Source of the DNA: Isoetes taiwanensis
Taxonomy: Eukaryota; Streptophyta; Lycopodiopsida; Isoetales; Isoetaceae
Assembly: GCA_021234155.1 (NCBI GenBank)
Contig: JAJEKV010000022.1
Location: 9,180,934-9,244,933 of the forward strand
DNA length: 64,000 nucleotides
Direction: 5' to 3'
The notes beneath the pieces were generated by a model. The model ran no database searches, was not told the origin of the DNA, and saw only the letters and a list, made by a program, of their open reading frames with translations. Positions within the stretch are counted from its first letter, which is position 1, and the number at the start of each line of letters is the position of its first letter. The position numbers and the translations under genes are program-made. Positions 21,390 to 32,698 of the stretch are shown here, one piece after another.

Positions 21390-24330
21390 GACAAATGGCA
21401 AAGAGAGAAGTTCTAAAGGAGTTCATGAAGCAAAAGGAAGTTGCAGAGTTTCTTGATGACCAATTCAGAATATGGAGGTGAAGAACCATTTAATTGATAA
21501 TATTAGAGAAAATATCCAAATCGGTAAAATCTTCTACTCAGACAGATTCTATGGTCGCAAAGCGAGAGTGTACTTATGCGATGTCTATTGGACAAGGTTG
21601 CACCAAAGAAATTGTTAGTAAGAGAAGTTTGGGAAAAGTTTTGGGAATCCATCCAAGAAATATTACGATTGCAAGGGATAAACACAAGGAGATAGTCACT
21701 AATAAAACTGGATGGGTGTTTTATAAAAGGTCAAAGAGGATCGATTCAATTGGAAATGATATTATTGAGTTGGTCCGTAATTTTTGGGACATAAATACAA
21801 GGGTCTCGCCAAATGTAAAAGACGTGAGATATAAAAGGTTGGAGAAGAATGTTAAAGAGGAGCATGCAACTCATTATCCGAAGATACACAAGTTAGTTTA
21901 TTGCCTTATTTTGCGCTTTTACTTGTTTCCAAAGTTTTGGTAGCATGTTTGATGTATTTTATTTGGTTAGATTGAACTCAAATATATGTGTTTGATGAAT
22001 GGTGTTTGCTAATTTTCCTAAATGATTTAGGCACTATGTAGTTGTGAGATACTTGCAAGTTGGAGTCCCAACCATAGTAGTAACTTATGTTTTAGTTCCA
22101 TGTTACAAGATGCATTTGCAGGTTGCGTCCAAATTTACAAATTCTGACAAAGCAGACATGTTATGGACTTACCTTGCACTTAAAGGTCGTAGTTTTAGAG
22201 ATAGTTGCGTGTCATAGTCCGAAGTTGCGGTGACAGTTGCGGTGGCGCTTGCAAGTTGCGCTTGTTAGTTCTAGTTGGCGCTTTTAGGTGACATGGCAGG
22301 TGGGCGCTTCGTGTGCGTGTCCGTGTTAGGTGATAGTTACACTTACCAAATAGTAGTAGTCGTAGATGCCACAAACCCCACTGCATCGCTTTTTAGGTGC
22401 AATAGATTCGATTTCTAGTTGTAGTTAGTCATTGTGAAGTCTTAGTTTTGCACCTAAGACATCATGCATGTAAACCGATTACTATTGTTGTTATTATCCA
22501 AATGAAAATGTTCCTCAAATTCAAAGAGCAATATCCGGCAAAGAAGATCCGCCAAAGGGCTTTTGAGAAATTAAAGCCATGGTAATGTATTGAAATTGAA
22601 GCAATTTAACTCTTGTTGTTGCATACATCACGTGCGGTTGCAAATGCTTTTAGATGGCTTTAATAGATTGAGAAATCAACATGTGAATCCTTGCAACCGT
22701 ACATACATGTGATGTATGTCATCATGTGGGAGATGTGGGAGAAGCTTGTTTTGCCAAGAGAAAGAAATATAAGACAACTACAGAGTTGTGGCGTCTATTC
22801 TTTGTGCAAAGGAGGAGAACCAGAATTCCACAAAAAGATTGCATAGATGGAGTTTGCACTAATTGTGGTATATCCCAGCTATCCATATGTCCACTAGAGT
22901 TAGTAATCAAGGATCCATTAGTTGGGGAGTACCGGGATTATGAAGAAGGTGGAAAAGATAAGTGGGGAAAGCCAAAGAAAATAATCGAAGCGTTTGTGGA
23001 AAGAAACCGAGCCATGAGCTTTAGTACACAAGTTAATTGACAGTTGGCTAAATTTCCTTTGCATAGTTTCGGGCATAAGTGGCGTGCCAAGCAATTTAAG
23101 GAGTTGCTGGAAAATCTTCCACCGTGTACTCTTTTGTCGGGCTTGTAGATTTTGCTTTGAGAACTTTAGTATCCAAATACAAAATCAGGTCCAATGCATA
23201 TTGGACTAGCAAACAAGGTTACTATCTTAGTGCATATTACATACTTTGTAGATCCCAGTATCAAATGATGTGATGAAGGATACCCATTATTATATATCGG
23301 ATGACACAAAGCATGATACTTTGTTTGTTCAGCATGCATTTATGATGCATTATGAATTTATGCAACAACAAGGAATGGATCCAAATAAACATTGGGTCTT
23401 TTTCGGATGGAGCAAAGATCTCAGTTTAAAGGCAAAGACCTTTTACTTTGTCGGAAGGTATGCACATGCCACACATATACGATGATGTGGAACTTTTTGT
23501 TCCAACCATGGGAAAGGGGAGCATGATGGAAAAGCTGCAGAATTGAAGAGATGGTTGAGGGAATTGATGAAGAGACAAAGAAGATCCGAAAATAGAATGT
23601 GCGCCAGAGATATAGTGAAGATAGCTAGGGAGAGCTTCTCATCTGTGGCTCCATCATCTAGTGTGAACAAGAAGCCAGTACGAAGATGGTTTTGGGAAGT
23701 GGTGGGGGTGAATAGAAACAACCTTTGGGCAGCAGAGACAGTGGAGGACACACGAAACATCCATTCTGTTCATGCATTTAATCCAGAATGCCCTACCCAA
23801 TTGCAGGTAAGGTGTTTGTCATGCTTTTGTGCAAATTGCCTTGATGCTCAATGGGGTAAATGTATGAACAAAGAGTATGTAGATGATTGGAAGCTTGTAG
23901 TTATTGAACCTAGCAAGGTTCTAGCTGATGAATTTGAGCTACGCAAATCCAAAAGAACAATTTTCTCTTCAGGGTCAGCCATGTTGAGTGATGCCGTAAT
24001 AGTAGGTGATACGTTTGCTGTGGTAGCTCCAAAGGATAATGAAGAGGGTGCACTATTTTGGATGGTACTATGCACAAAGACTAAGTATGTTGTGGAGGAA
24101 GACTTTGAGTTAAATGGACAAACATTTTATAGAGGAGAGGAACTTCTTGAAGGTACTTATTTTGAAAAGGTACCAAGATCACGTACAAGCTATGTTTTAT
24201 GCTCTAATGAGCCAAAGGCTTATAGTTTATGCAACCCAAATTTGTGCAATTAAAGTGGACATGCCACAAGCAAAACACCGAAAGTGAAGGGCAAGATCAG
24301 ATACACACTCGAGAGAGGCCGATAGTGAGA
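21390..24330 (+). pseudogene. Decayed cysteine-rich DDE-like transposase of unassigned family
   Basis: Consecutive pieces in shifting frames form one long protein. They are an N-terminal helix-rich region (21600-21900, KRSLGKVLGIHPRNITIARD) and a cysteine/histidine-rich module (22500-22950, with CDVCHHVGDVGEAC, DGVCTNCGI and CPLEL). A core at 23140-23500 contains DFAEN-like residues spread over two frames, ISDDTKHDTLFVQHAFM and FSDGAK. Then comes a basic region VPTMGKGS. The C-terminal domain (23770-24250, AQWGKCMNKEYVDDWKL, FAVVAPKDNEEGALFW) is in one good frame. The D/D/D spacing and the GKG motif resemble uncharacterised transposase-like proteins I recall from invertebrates and early land plants. 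I cannot name the superfamily. Stops and frameshifts make it non-functional as read. Confidence 0.6.
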
Positions 24331-25157
24331 AGATCTTGGACAATCTACCGATGTATTATCGATGATGAAGACTAACACCCTGCAGGTACATTTTGTAATG
24401 TTAGTTGAATGTAAGGTTACTGTTTTAGACATCATTTCCATTGAGACCTTTCACTTGTTGCAGATCACAACTATCTCAATGGATTCATACTGTTGACTCG
24501 GATAAATGTTTGCCGAGAATTCCTCTCGATTTTGATTTATCATAATTGCTCGATTTGCTCAAACAAGGATAAATACTCTTAATCCTAAGCTTTGAATCTA
24601 CATATGACTATAGCTCATTTCATTTCAGCTTTGTTGTTCTCATATTTTAGTAATTCTCGATTTTTGTTGTTCTCATATTTGCTTGTTATTTTGTTATTCC
24701 GATATTAGTCAAAATTCATACGCACATGAACATTTCCATTAGTCAAAATTCATACGCACATGGTTGCTAGGGAGCATCAAATCTCGAGTAAATTGTTAGA
24801 GGATTCCACGTAACTTCAATATAAGCCGGAACTTCAATATAAGTTGGAACCGCCTCGAAGCTTACCTAATAGCCGAACTTCAATATAAGCCGAACTTCAA
24901 TATAAGTTGAAACTGCCCGAGCTTACCAAATACCAATGCTATTCAACTGTTATGGGCCTTTTTTCAAATTCTTTTCTAAACAAAAGCAACTCATGTGTGT
25001 TGAGAATTTTTGCTTCAATAACCTTCCTATCATAAAGGTTAGCCTTTGAAATATTTACTGTTCACTAGGGTCTGGTCGCGCACTCTTCAAGGACCATTCA
25101 AATTTATTTTATGAGTCCTAAACAATGCACTTCCTGAAATAGCAAATTGCATCCTAA
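24331..25157. other. Non-coding with short direct repeats
   Basis: A 24-bp segment with the core TTAGTCAAAATTCATACGCA occurs twice (24703-24726 and 24739-24762). The phrase AACTTCAATATAAG recurs four times between 24813 and 24908. No gene is visible. Confidence 0.6.
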
Positions 25158-25278
25158 ACACCCACTTGGCACACGTGGCACACTTGGCACACGTGGCACT
25201 TCCTTACACCTAGGTGGCAAGTCAGAGTAATTATGTGTAATAACACTTTGAGATTATGTTGATACCCTTAGGCCTAGG
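25158..25278. repeat. Satellite unit left of the Copia insertion
   Basis: This is part of the same roughly 161-bp tandem repeat found at 30936-31990, including TTGGCACACGTGGCA and GTAATTATGTGTAATAACAC. The array was split by the Copia element; the CTAGG at 25274-25278 is the left target duplicate. Confidence 0.85.
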
Positions 25279-25928
25279 TGTTGGAGATTGAGTTGTCAGA
25301 TGATATAGATGGCAGTCATGAGCATGAGTAATGGATACAGGAGCATGTTAACCTAAGGTGAATAATGATCAAATGACTAAGGGGGAATCTCTAGTCATCT
25401 AGGTTTATGGTTGATAACACTATAGTAGTTTCGTTCAAATCCAATGGTTAGAGAATAAGCCGATTCAAACGTATATGCATGTGGGATAAATGGAAATAAG
25501 AAAAAGGTCGAATTGCAAGTTTACGTCTGTGGGATAATCTTGACTACACGGCTTTCTATCTGGAGATCCTTATTCATTGCCGTAACCGTCGGAGGAGAAT
25601 GAATAAAGGCTAAAAGAAACGAATCATAGGTACACTGTGCAGTGCTTGGAATAAGTTATATGGTGCGAACCTGCTACAGTGATATTGGTTATCTCCCTGC
25701 TACAGTAGAGTTGGTTAATGACTATGATTTATTCAATAGTCTAAATGCATAGGAAGTTCTTGATATCAAAGGATAAGTGACCACCTCTTGGCTCCTTTGA
25801 TAGATTGTAATTATTACTTTCCTTTGCTTTGATTCAACAATACTATTTGCTAGTTGAACATTTGATTTAAAGTTGAATTACCTTTGTGGAAGTTTTTTTT
25901 GCTCTAAGTAGACACTAAATTTTCATCA
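25279..25928 (+). repeat. Copia 5' LTR
   Basis: This 650-bp LTR starts TG and ends CA. It is nearly identical to 30271-30935 except in patches around 25551-25700. Confidence 0.93.
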
Positions 25929-25929
25929 T

Positions 25930-25944
25930 TGGTATCAGAGCTCC
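25930..25944 (+). other. Copia primer binding site (initiator Met tRNA)
   Basis: TGGTATCAGAGCTCC lies one base after the 5' LTR. It is complementary to the 3' end of plant initiator methionine tRNA, the usual Copia primer. Confidence 0.9.
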
Positions 25945-25959
25945 AGGTTGTTGTTGAAA

Positions 25960-28900
25960 ATGTCTACTAGATTTGCAGCTAATTTGCTGAATCAAATTGA
26001 GGTCTTTAAGGAGATACAGGGTTTCAGGTATGGAAGGATGGTATTAAGTCTGTGCTTGAGTTTGAAAACTTGTGGCACCTGATCGAAGGAGGAGGGCAGG
26101 TTGTAACTGCAACAAGTTCTGGAGGTTCTAGTCCTGAAGTTAGTACAAGTGCATCTGGAGGTCCTGCAGAATCCACAGTGGCTAAGAGCTCTTCAACACC
26201 AGTAACAGCAGTAGCTGATGCAACAAAGGTTAAGGAGGCACAAGCAATTATATTGAGCAAAGTGGGTACTGCTCTTAAGTTAAGACTGAGGGGAATGAAA
26301 CCAGATGAAATGTGGCGTTATTTGGTAAGTCAATATGAGGTAAAAAGCTCTTCACAAATTGACTTGTTGGAGAAACAATTAAGGAAGTTAAAATTGTTTG
26401 AGAAGGATAGTTTGACTGACTTTCTGGAAAAGTTTGACTCAATTGTAGCAGACTTGGAAGGTGCTGGCAATATTCTGAGTGATCAGTATCAAATCTTAGC
26501 ACTCTCTAGGGCAGTGTCACATAACACACAGCTGGCAACCCTGATAAGGAATATTGCAACTTCAAAGGAACATGCCTTAAGAATGATTCGGACTGAGTTT
26601 GAACAAACAAAAGGTGTGCAAGATGATGATGATAAATCTGCTGAGGTATTATATACAGGAAAACAAAGAAAGGGAGCAAGCTCAAGTTTTGGAAGGGGAG
26701 ACAAAATAGGTCCTTGCTTCACTTGCAATCAATATGGTCATTTAAAATCTGAATGCCCGAATGCAGGTAAAGGTTTTAAATTATGTTTTAACTGTGATGG
26801 GAAAGGTCATTTTGCAGTTGACTGTCCAAGTCCTAAGGGCATCAGTGGTAGAGGAAGAGGTCGTGGCAAAGGTCTTGGAAGCTCAAGAGGTCGAGGGAGA
26901 TCCAGTGGAGCATCCAGTATAAATTTGGTTGAAGATGCCAAGGTTGAAGAAGAAAACTTGGATGATACAGCTGAGGTAACAAAATTACTTAGTGTTACTC
27001 AAGGAGTGAATAAATTTAACAACAAGTTCCTTGTGTTAGATTCAGGAGCAGAAAAGAGTGTAGTGCATGATCTAAAACTGTTAAATGAGTGCAAAAGAAG
27101 CTGGGGTCATGTTCAACTTGGTGATGGTGGAGTGCAAGAAATTCAGGATTCTGGAATTTTGGAAATATTTGATCTGCAAGGAAAAAGTGTATTGCTTAAG
27201 GAAGTTTTGTGTGTTCCAAATCTAGTAAGAAATCTAATATCAATATGTCAGCTTGTTGACCTTGGTTTCAAGGTTGTTTTTGAAAAACTTCAATGCAAAA
27301 TATATAAGGATAATATTTTGAGATTTATTGGAAGAAGGGTTGGAAATTTGTTTGGTTTTCAAAAAGAACAGAATCCAAGCATTAATATTGTTGAGCTGCC
27401 AACAAAGGATATATGGCACAACAGGTTGTGTCATACAAACATGGCAAATGTAGAATTGCTAGAAAAGCATAAATATATAAATGCAAAGGAAGGGGGTAAG
27501 AAAAAAATATGTGCTGGCTGCCAACTTGGCAAACAAACAAGATTGTCTTTTAAAAGATCTACAAAAAGAGCTAAAGGAATACTGGATCTAATCCATACAG
27601 ATTTGTGTGGGCCTATTAATGTCACAAGCTTAAAGAAAAATAGATACTTCATGACCTTCATAGATGATTTTAGCAGGAAAACAAAATGTTATCTGCTCAA
27701 AACTAAGGATCAGGCCTTTGATGCACTAAAATTGTTTGTAGCTGAAGTTGAGTTAGAAACAGGGAGAAAAATTAAGTGCATAAGATCTGATAGAGGAGGG
27801 GAATATTTGTCAGATGACTTCAAAATATTTTGTGCAATAAGAGATATAAAAAGACAGTTGACTTGCAGATATTCACCACAACAAAATGGTGTGGCAGAAA
27901 GGAAAAACAGAACAATATTAAATGCTGTCAGATCAATGTTAAAATATTCAGGGTTACCAAACTTTCTCTGGGATGAGGCTGTAAGAACTGCAGTATATAT
28001 TCAAAATATGCTACCTTCAGTCAGCACAAGAGGTACAATACCAAATATGCTATGGTCAGGAAAAATACCCAGCTATGAACATTTAAGATCTTATGGTTGT
28101 TTGTCCTTTGTTCATGTACCTGAAGAAGTGAGAAAAAAACTTGATGACCGAGCTTGCATTGCCTATTTGGTAGGTTATGATCCTAATTCAAAAGGCTATA
28201 GGTTGTATGATCCTATGAACAGAAAAATATTGATCAGCAAAGATGTGGTATTTGATGAAGGAAGATATTATAGAGCCATTCCAAATGTAAATGAAAAAGT
28301 TAAAGACATAGATCTTAAAACTAATGATTCGGTTGTTGCAGAAGATAGAGAGCAAACCTCTCAAGCTGTACAAGAAGGAAAATTAATTGAAAACAGTGAT
28401 AGTGATGATGACCAAGAACAAATGCAGGATGTTGTAACAGAGACAGAGAGTCAACAAGCAATCGAGTTTGAAGAAGAACAAGTTGGAGCTGAGCATAAAG
28501 AATTAGTAGAGCCTGTACCAATAATTGTTCCAGAAAAGAGACAAAGAATGAAAAGGAGAACTGAAGCTCAAATATTGGCTGATGAAGCAAAAGTGAATAC
28601 AGAAGTGTATGGAAGAACTGAGGCTGGAAAAAGCAAAAGGTATGACACCTTTGAAGTTAATTCCTTATTTGATATTCTTGTACTAGAAACAGATGATCTG
28701 CCACATACTTTTGAAGAGGCTGTAAAAGGAAAAGATTCAGGTAACTGGATTCAAGCAATGGAAGAAGAAATGCAGGCATTCCAAAGAACAAAAACTTACA
28801 CTGTGGTAGATAAACCTGCAAACAAGAATGTGATTGGAAATAAGTGGATTTTCAGGGTTAAACAAGGAGTAGATGGAAAAATAAAAAAATTCAAGGCAAG

Positions 28901-30323
28901 ACTAGTAGCTCAAGGCTTTACACAGAAGAAAGGTATGGATTTTGATGAAACTTTCTCTCCTTTGGTAAAAATTAACAGTTTGAGAATGGTGCTAGCAATT
29001 GCAAATGCTTATGGATTTGAAATTCATCACATGGATGTGAGTACAGCATTTTTGAATGCAGAATTGGAAGAGGAAATTTACCTTAAGCCTGCACCTGGTT
29101 TTGAAGAAGGAAATGGCAAAGTTTGGAGGTTAAACAAGGCTGTGTATGGATTAAAACAAGCACCAAGAGAATGGTATAGATGTATGGATGGCTATCTTCT
29201 GGAACAAGGTTTTCAAAAATTACAATGTGATGGAAATTTGTACAGATTTGGTGATGATAAAAATTGGTGTATCATTGGCTTGTATGTAGATGACAATATT
29301 ATGGTTGCAAATAATACATCAATATTGGAGCATTGTAAATGGCTGTTGAAGAAAAGGTTCCAAATGACAGATCTTGGAGAATTGAAAAGATTCTTAGGTA
29401 TTGATGTGTACAGAGACAGAACCAATAAGTTGCTGATCTTAAGTCAAGAAACTCAGATTGCTAATATGCTCAAGAAATTTTCTATGAGTGAATGCAATAT
29501 TGCAAGCACACCAATAGTACCAGGTCTCAAAATATCAGTTCAGATGTGTCCAAATTCCCTTGAAGAAAAGAAACAAATGGAAAAAATACCATACAGATCT
29601 TTGATAGGCTATTTGTCATATGTGGCCAATTCCACCAGACCTGATATAGCATTTGGAGTTAATCTGTTGAGTAGGTACAATAATAATCCTGGCAAGGAAC
29701 ATTGGATTGCAGCCAAGAGAATACTCAGGTATTTAAAAGGGACATTGAAAGTTGGGATTATGTATTGTACAAATAATCTCACTTTAGAAGCTTATTGTGA
29801 TTCTGACTGGGCTGGGGATCTGGACCAAAGAAAGTCTACTTCTGGCTATATTATATTACTTGGTGGAGCTCCAGTGGCATGGAAATGCAAGAAACAAAAT
29901 AGCATAGCACTTTCCAGTGCTGAGGCATAATATAATGCAGCTTCTCTGCTGACAAAAGAGGTAGTATGGGAAAGAAGACTCTTAGCAGAATTAAAATGTG
30001 AGCAAACAGGTCCAACTCGTATTTTCTGTGACAACACTAGCTGCATAACTATGACCAAAAATCCAATTTTACATGAAAGGTCTAAACATATTGAAATGCA
30101 AGTACACTTTGTCAGAGATATGGTGCAGAAAAGAATAGTGCAGTTAACTTATGTTAAAACTAAGGATCAATATGCTGATATACTGACCAAAGCCTTATCA
30201 GTTAGCAGGTTTGAAGAATTAAGAAATGCTGTACAATACAATAGCAGATATATATCATCTGAAGGGGGAATGTTGGAGATTGAGTTGTCAGATGATATAG
30301 ATGGCAGTCATGAGCATGAGTAA
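25960..30323 (+). pseudogene. Copia gag-pol polyprotein, one frameshift and one stop
   Basis: The natural start is probably ATG at 25960 (MSTRFAANLL). One base seems missing near 26011, after which the frame runs openly from 26052. In that frame, two zinc knuckles lie at residues 222-235 (CFTCNQYGHLKSEC) and 245-258. The protease DSG is at 330-332. The GAG-pre-integrase HTNM region is near 461. The integrase has Asp517, Asp580 and Glu616. The reverse transcriptase has YVDD at 1078-1081. RNase H starts near DSDWAGD. A TAA at 29928-29930 replaces the usual Glu in the SSAEAEY motif; the same frame then continues to 30323, inside the 3' LTR. The lesions are few and small. The protein copies and inserts the element. 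Confidence 0.93.
30261..30270 (+). other. Copia polypurine tract
   Basis: GAAGGGGGAA lies immediately upstream of the 3' LTR and is the expected plus-strand primer. Confidence 0.85.
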
Positions 30324-30935
30324 TGGATACAGGAGCATGTTAACCTAAGGTGAATAATGATCAAATGACTAAGGGGGAATCTCTAGTCATCTAGGTTTAT
30401 GGTTGATAACACTATAGTAGTTTCGTTCAAATCCAATGGTTAGAGAATAAGCCGATTCAAACGTATATGCATGTGGGATAAATGGAAATAAGAAAAAGGT
30501 CGAATTGCAAGTTTACGTCTGTGGGATAATCTTGACTACACGGCTTTCTATCGGAGATCCTTATTCATTCTTGTAACATTTCCGGAGGAGAATGAATAAA
30601 GGCTAAAAGAAACGAATCATAGGGGTACAATCGTGGCGGTGCTTGGAATAAGTTATATGGTGAAAAGAACCCTGCTCACGCATAAAGATATTGTTTATCT
30701 CCCCTTTCTATGGGGAGTTGGTTAATGACTATGATTTATTCAATAGTCTAAATGCATAGGAAGTTCTTGATATCAAAGGATAAGTGACCACCTCTTGGCT
30801 CCTTTGATAGATTGTAATTATTACTTTCCTTTGCTTTGATTCAACAATACTATTTGCTAGTTGAACATTTGATTTAAAGTTGAATTACCTTTGTGGAAGT
30901 TTTTTTTGCTCTAAGTAGACACTAAATTTTCATCA
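30271..30935 (+). repeat. Copia 3' LTR
   Basis: This 665-bp LTR pairs with 25279-25928. The polyprotein reading frame ends 53 bp inside it. Confidence 0.93.
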
Positions 30936-31990
30936 CTAGGTGGCACCCACTTGGCACACGTGGCATGTTGATATCCTTAGGCCTAGGTGGCACCCACTTG
31001 GCACACGTGGCACACGTGGCACTTCCTTACACCTAGGTGGCAAGTCGGGAGTAATTATGTGTAATAACACTTTGAGATTATGTTGATACCCTTAGGCCTA
31101 GGTGGCACCCACTTGGCACACGTGGCATGTTGATATCCTTAGGCCTAGGTGGCACCCACTTGGCACACGTGGCACACGTGGCACTTCCTTACACCTAGGT
31201 GGCAAGTCAGAGTAATTATGTGTAATAACACTTTGAGATTATGTTGATACCCTTAGGCCCAGGTGGCACCCACTTGGCACACGGGCATGTTGATATCCTT
31301 AGGCCTAGGTGGCACCCACTTGGCACACACGTGGCACACGTGGCACTTCCTTACACCTAGGTGGCAAGTCGAGTAATTATGTGTAATAACACTTTGAGAT
31401 TATGTTGATACCCTTAGGCCTAGGTGGCACCCACTTGGCACACGTGGCATGTTGATACCCTTAGGCCTAGGTGGCACCCACTTGGCACACGTGGCACACG
31501 TGGCACTTCCTTACACCTAGGTGGCAAGTCAGAGTAATTATGTGTAATAACACTTTGAGATTATGTTGATACCCTTAGGCCTAGGTGGCACCCACTTGGC
31601 ACACGCGGGCATGTTGATACCCTTAGGCCTAGGTGGCACCCACTTGGCACACGTGGCACACGTGGCACTTCCTTACACCCTAGGTGGCAAGTCGAAGTAA
31701 TTATGTGTAATAACACTTTGAGATTATGTTGATACCCTTAGGCCTAGGTGGCACCCACTTGGCACACGTGGCATGTTGATACCCCTTTAGGCCTAGGTGG
31801 CACCCACTTGGTACACGTGGCACACGTGGCACTTCCTTACACCTAGGTGGCAAGTCAGAGTAATTATGTGTAATAACACTTTGAGATTATGTTGATACCC
31901 TTAGGCCTAGGTGGCACCCACTTGGCACACGTGGCATGTTGATACCCTTAGGCCTAGGTGGCACCCACTTGGCACACGTGGCATGATGAC
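30936..31990. repeat. Roughly 161-bp satellite array rich in CACGTG
   Basis: A phase marker, GTAATTATGTGTAAT, recurs at 31051, 31212, 31373, 31534, 31697 and 31860, giving periods of 161-163 bp. Each unit carries two versions of a CCTAGGTGGCACCCACTTGG block and usually three CACACGTGGCA motifs. I count about 18 exact CACGTGG sites here and two more left of the Copia element. Units differ mainly by 1-3-bp indels. CACGTG is the G-box core bound by plant bZIP and bHLH factors; any regulatory role here is conjecture. Confidence 0.92.
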
Positions 31991-32241
31991 ATGGCATGAA
32001 ACAACTTGGCATAGAGATATAACATTTTTAAAAACAAATAAAAGTAGAATATTCTAAGCAATCGCCACTTGGACCGCACATGATGATTCGGTATTTGTCC
32101 ACATGGCATGATGACATGGCATGACGACATGGCATGAAACAACATGGCATGATGACATGGCATGAGACAACTTGGCATGGCATGAGACAACTTGGCATGG
32201 CATGAGACAACTTGACATGGCATGAGACAACTTGACATTTT
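31980..32241. repeat. Short tandem repeat of the GGCATGAGACAACTT type
   Basis: Units of about 19-20 bp built from GACATGGCATGA and GGCATGAGACAACTT repeat at 32099-32240, with a weaker start at 31981-32015. The array adjoins the 161-bp satellite and may have grown from its CGTGGCATG edge. The segment AAACAAATAAAAGTAGAATA occurs at both 32033 and 32246. Confidence 0.8.
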
Positions 32242-32440
32242 CTTAAAACAAATAAAAGTAGAATATTCTAAGGATCTATCCTTATATAGGTCCTATCGAG
32301 CTTTTATTATAGGCTACCTTTTTCGTACAGGATAATAAGTTCCTAGATATAGGATCTATATAGGATGACTATTCATTTCTGCATGCAAAATTTTGAATAA
32401 ATAGCGAACAGTCGGATTGCATTGCTTCACAGCTCTAGAG

Positions 32441-32698
32441 ATGGCGCGGATTAAGATCACCGAAAAGAGGCCAATGGAGGAATCTGTCGGTTCTTCCCAA
32501 AAACTTCAAAAACTTAGTGCAAGAGCTCGGTTCAGTTGTTCCCAGGTGATGGTTTTGCAAACAGAAGGAGTTGATATTTCTGAAAAAGTGCAAAGATTGG
32601 ATAGATCGTTCCCTCGCTTCCATGAGGAACGCCTTCTCAAGATGAAGATTGAAGTTGATGGAAACGGTGGCCTCAAAATTCAGCTGAAGATGCATTGA
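32441..32698 (+). CDS. Small basic protein, unknown function
   Basis: The 85-residue frame starts MARIKITEKRP and ends KIQLKMH. It is rich in Lys, Arg and Ser, with no signal peptide or membrane segment. A TATA-like stretch (CTATATAGG) lies about 75 bp upstream, and a Met follows a plausible short leader. I do not recognise the family. Its clean start next to decayed repeats makes it a candidate lineage-specific gene, but it could be a chance frame. Confidence 0.42.
   Translation: MARIKITEKRPMEESVGSSQKLQKLSARARFSCSQVMVLQTEGVDISEKVQRLDRSFPRFHEERLLKMKIEVDGNGGLKIQLKMH

Larger units (their letters stand above)
25279..30935 (+). mobile_element. Ty1/Copia LTR retrotransposon, nearly complete
   Basis: The element is 5657 bp. 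It has LTRs at 25279-25928 and 30271-30935, both starting TGTTGGAG and ending TTTTCATCA. A 5-bp target duplicate CTAGG flanks it (25274-25278 and 30936-30940). An initiator-Met tRNA primer site (TGGTATCAGAGCTCC) begins at 25930, and a polypurine tract (GAAGGGGGAA) lies directly before the 3' LTR. The order protease, integrase, reverse transcriptase, RNase H marks Copia. It inserted into the 161-bp satellite. The polyprotein has only two visible lesions, so it is young or carries consensus errors. Confidence 0.95.

Noticed and set aside
26024-29425. Minus-strand frames across the Copia element
   Set aside because: All lie opposite the polyprotein and have no independent support.
25158-31990. 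A CRISPR-like array
   Set aside because: The units are contiguous with no unique spacers, and the context is a plant nuclear genome.
31954-32238. Met/Cys/His-rich minus-strand peptides
   Set aside because: They are translations of the GGCATGA tandem repeat; the repetition, not coding, explains the open frame.
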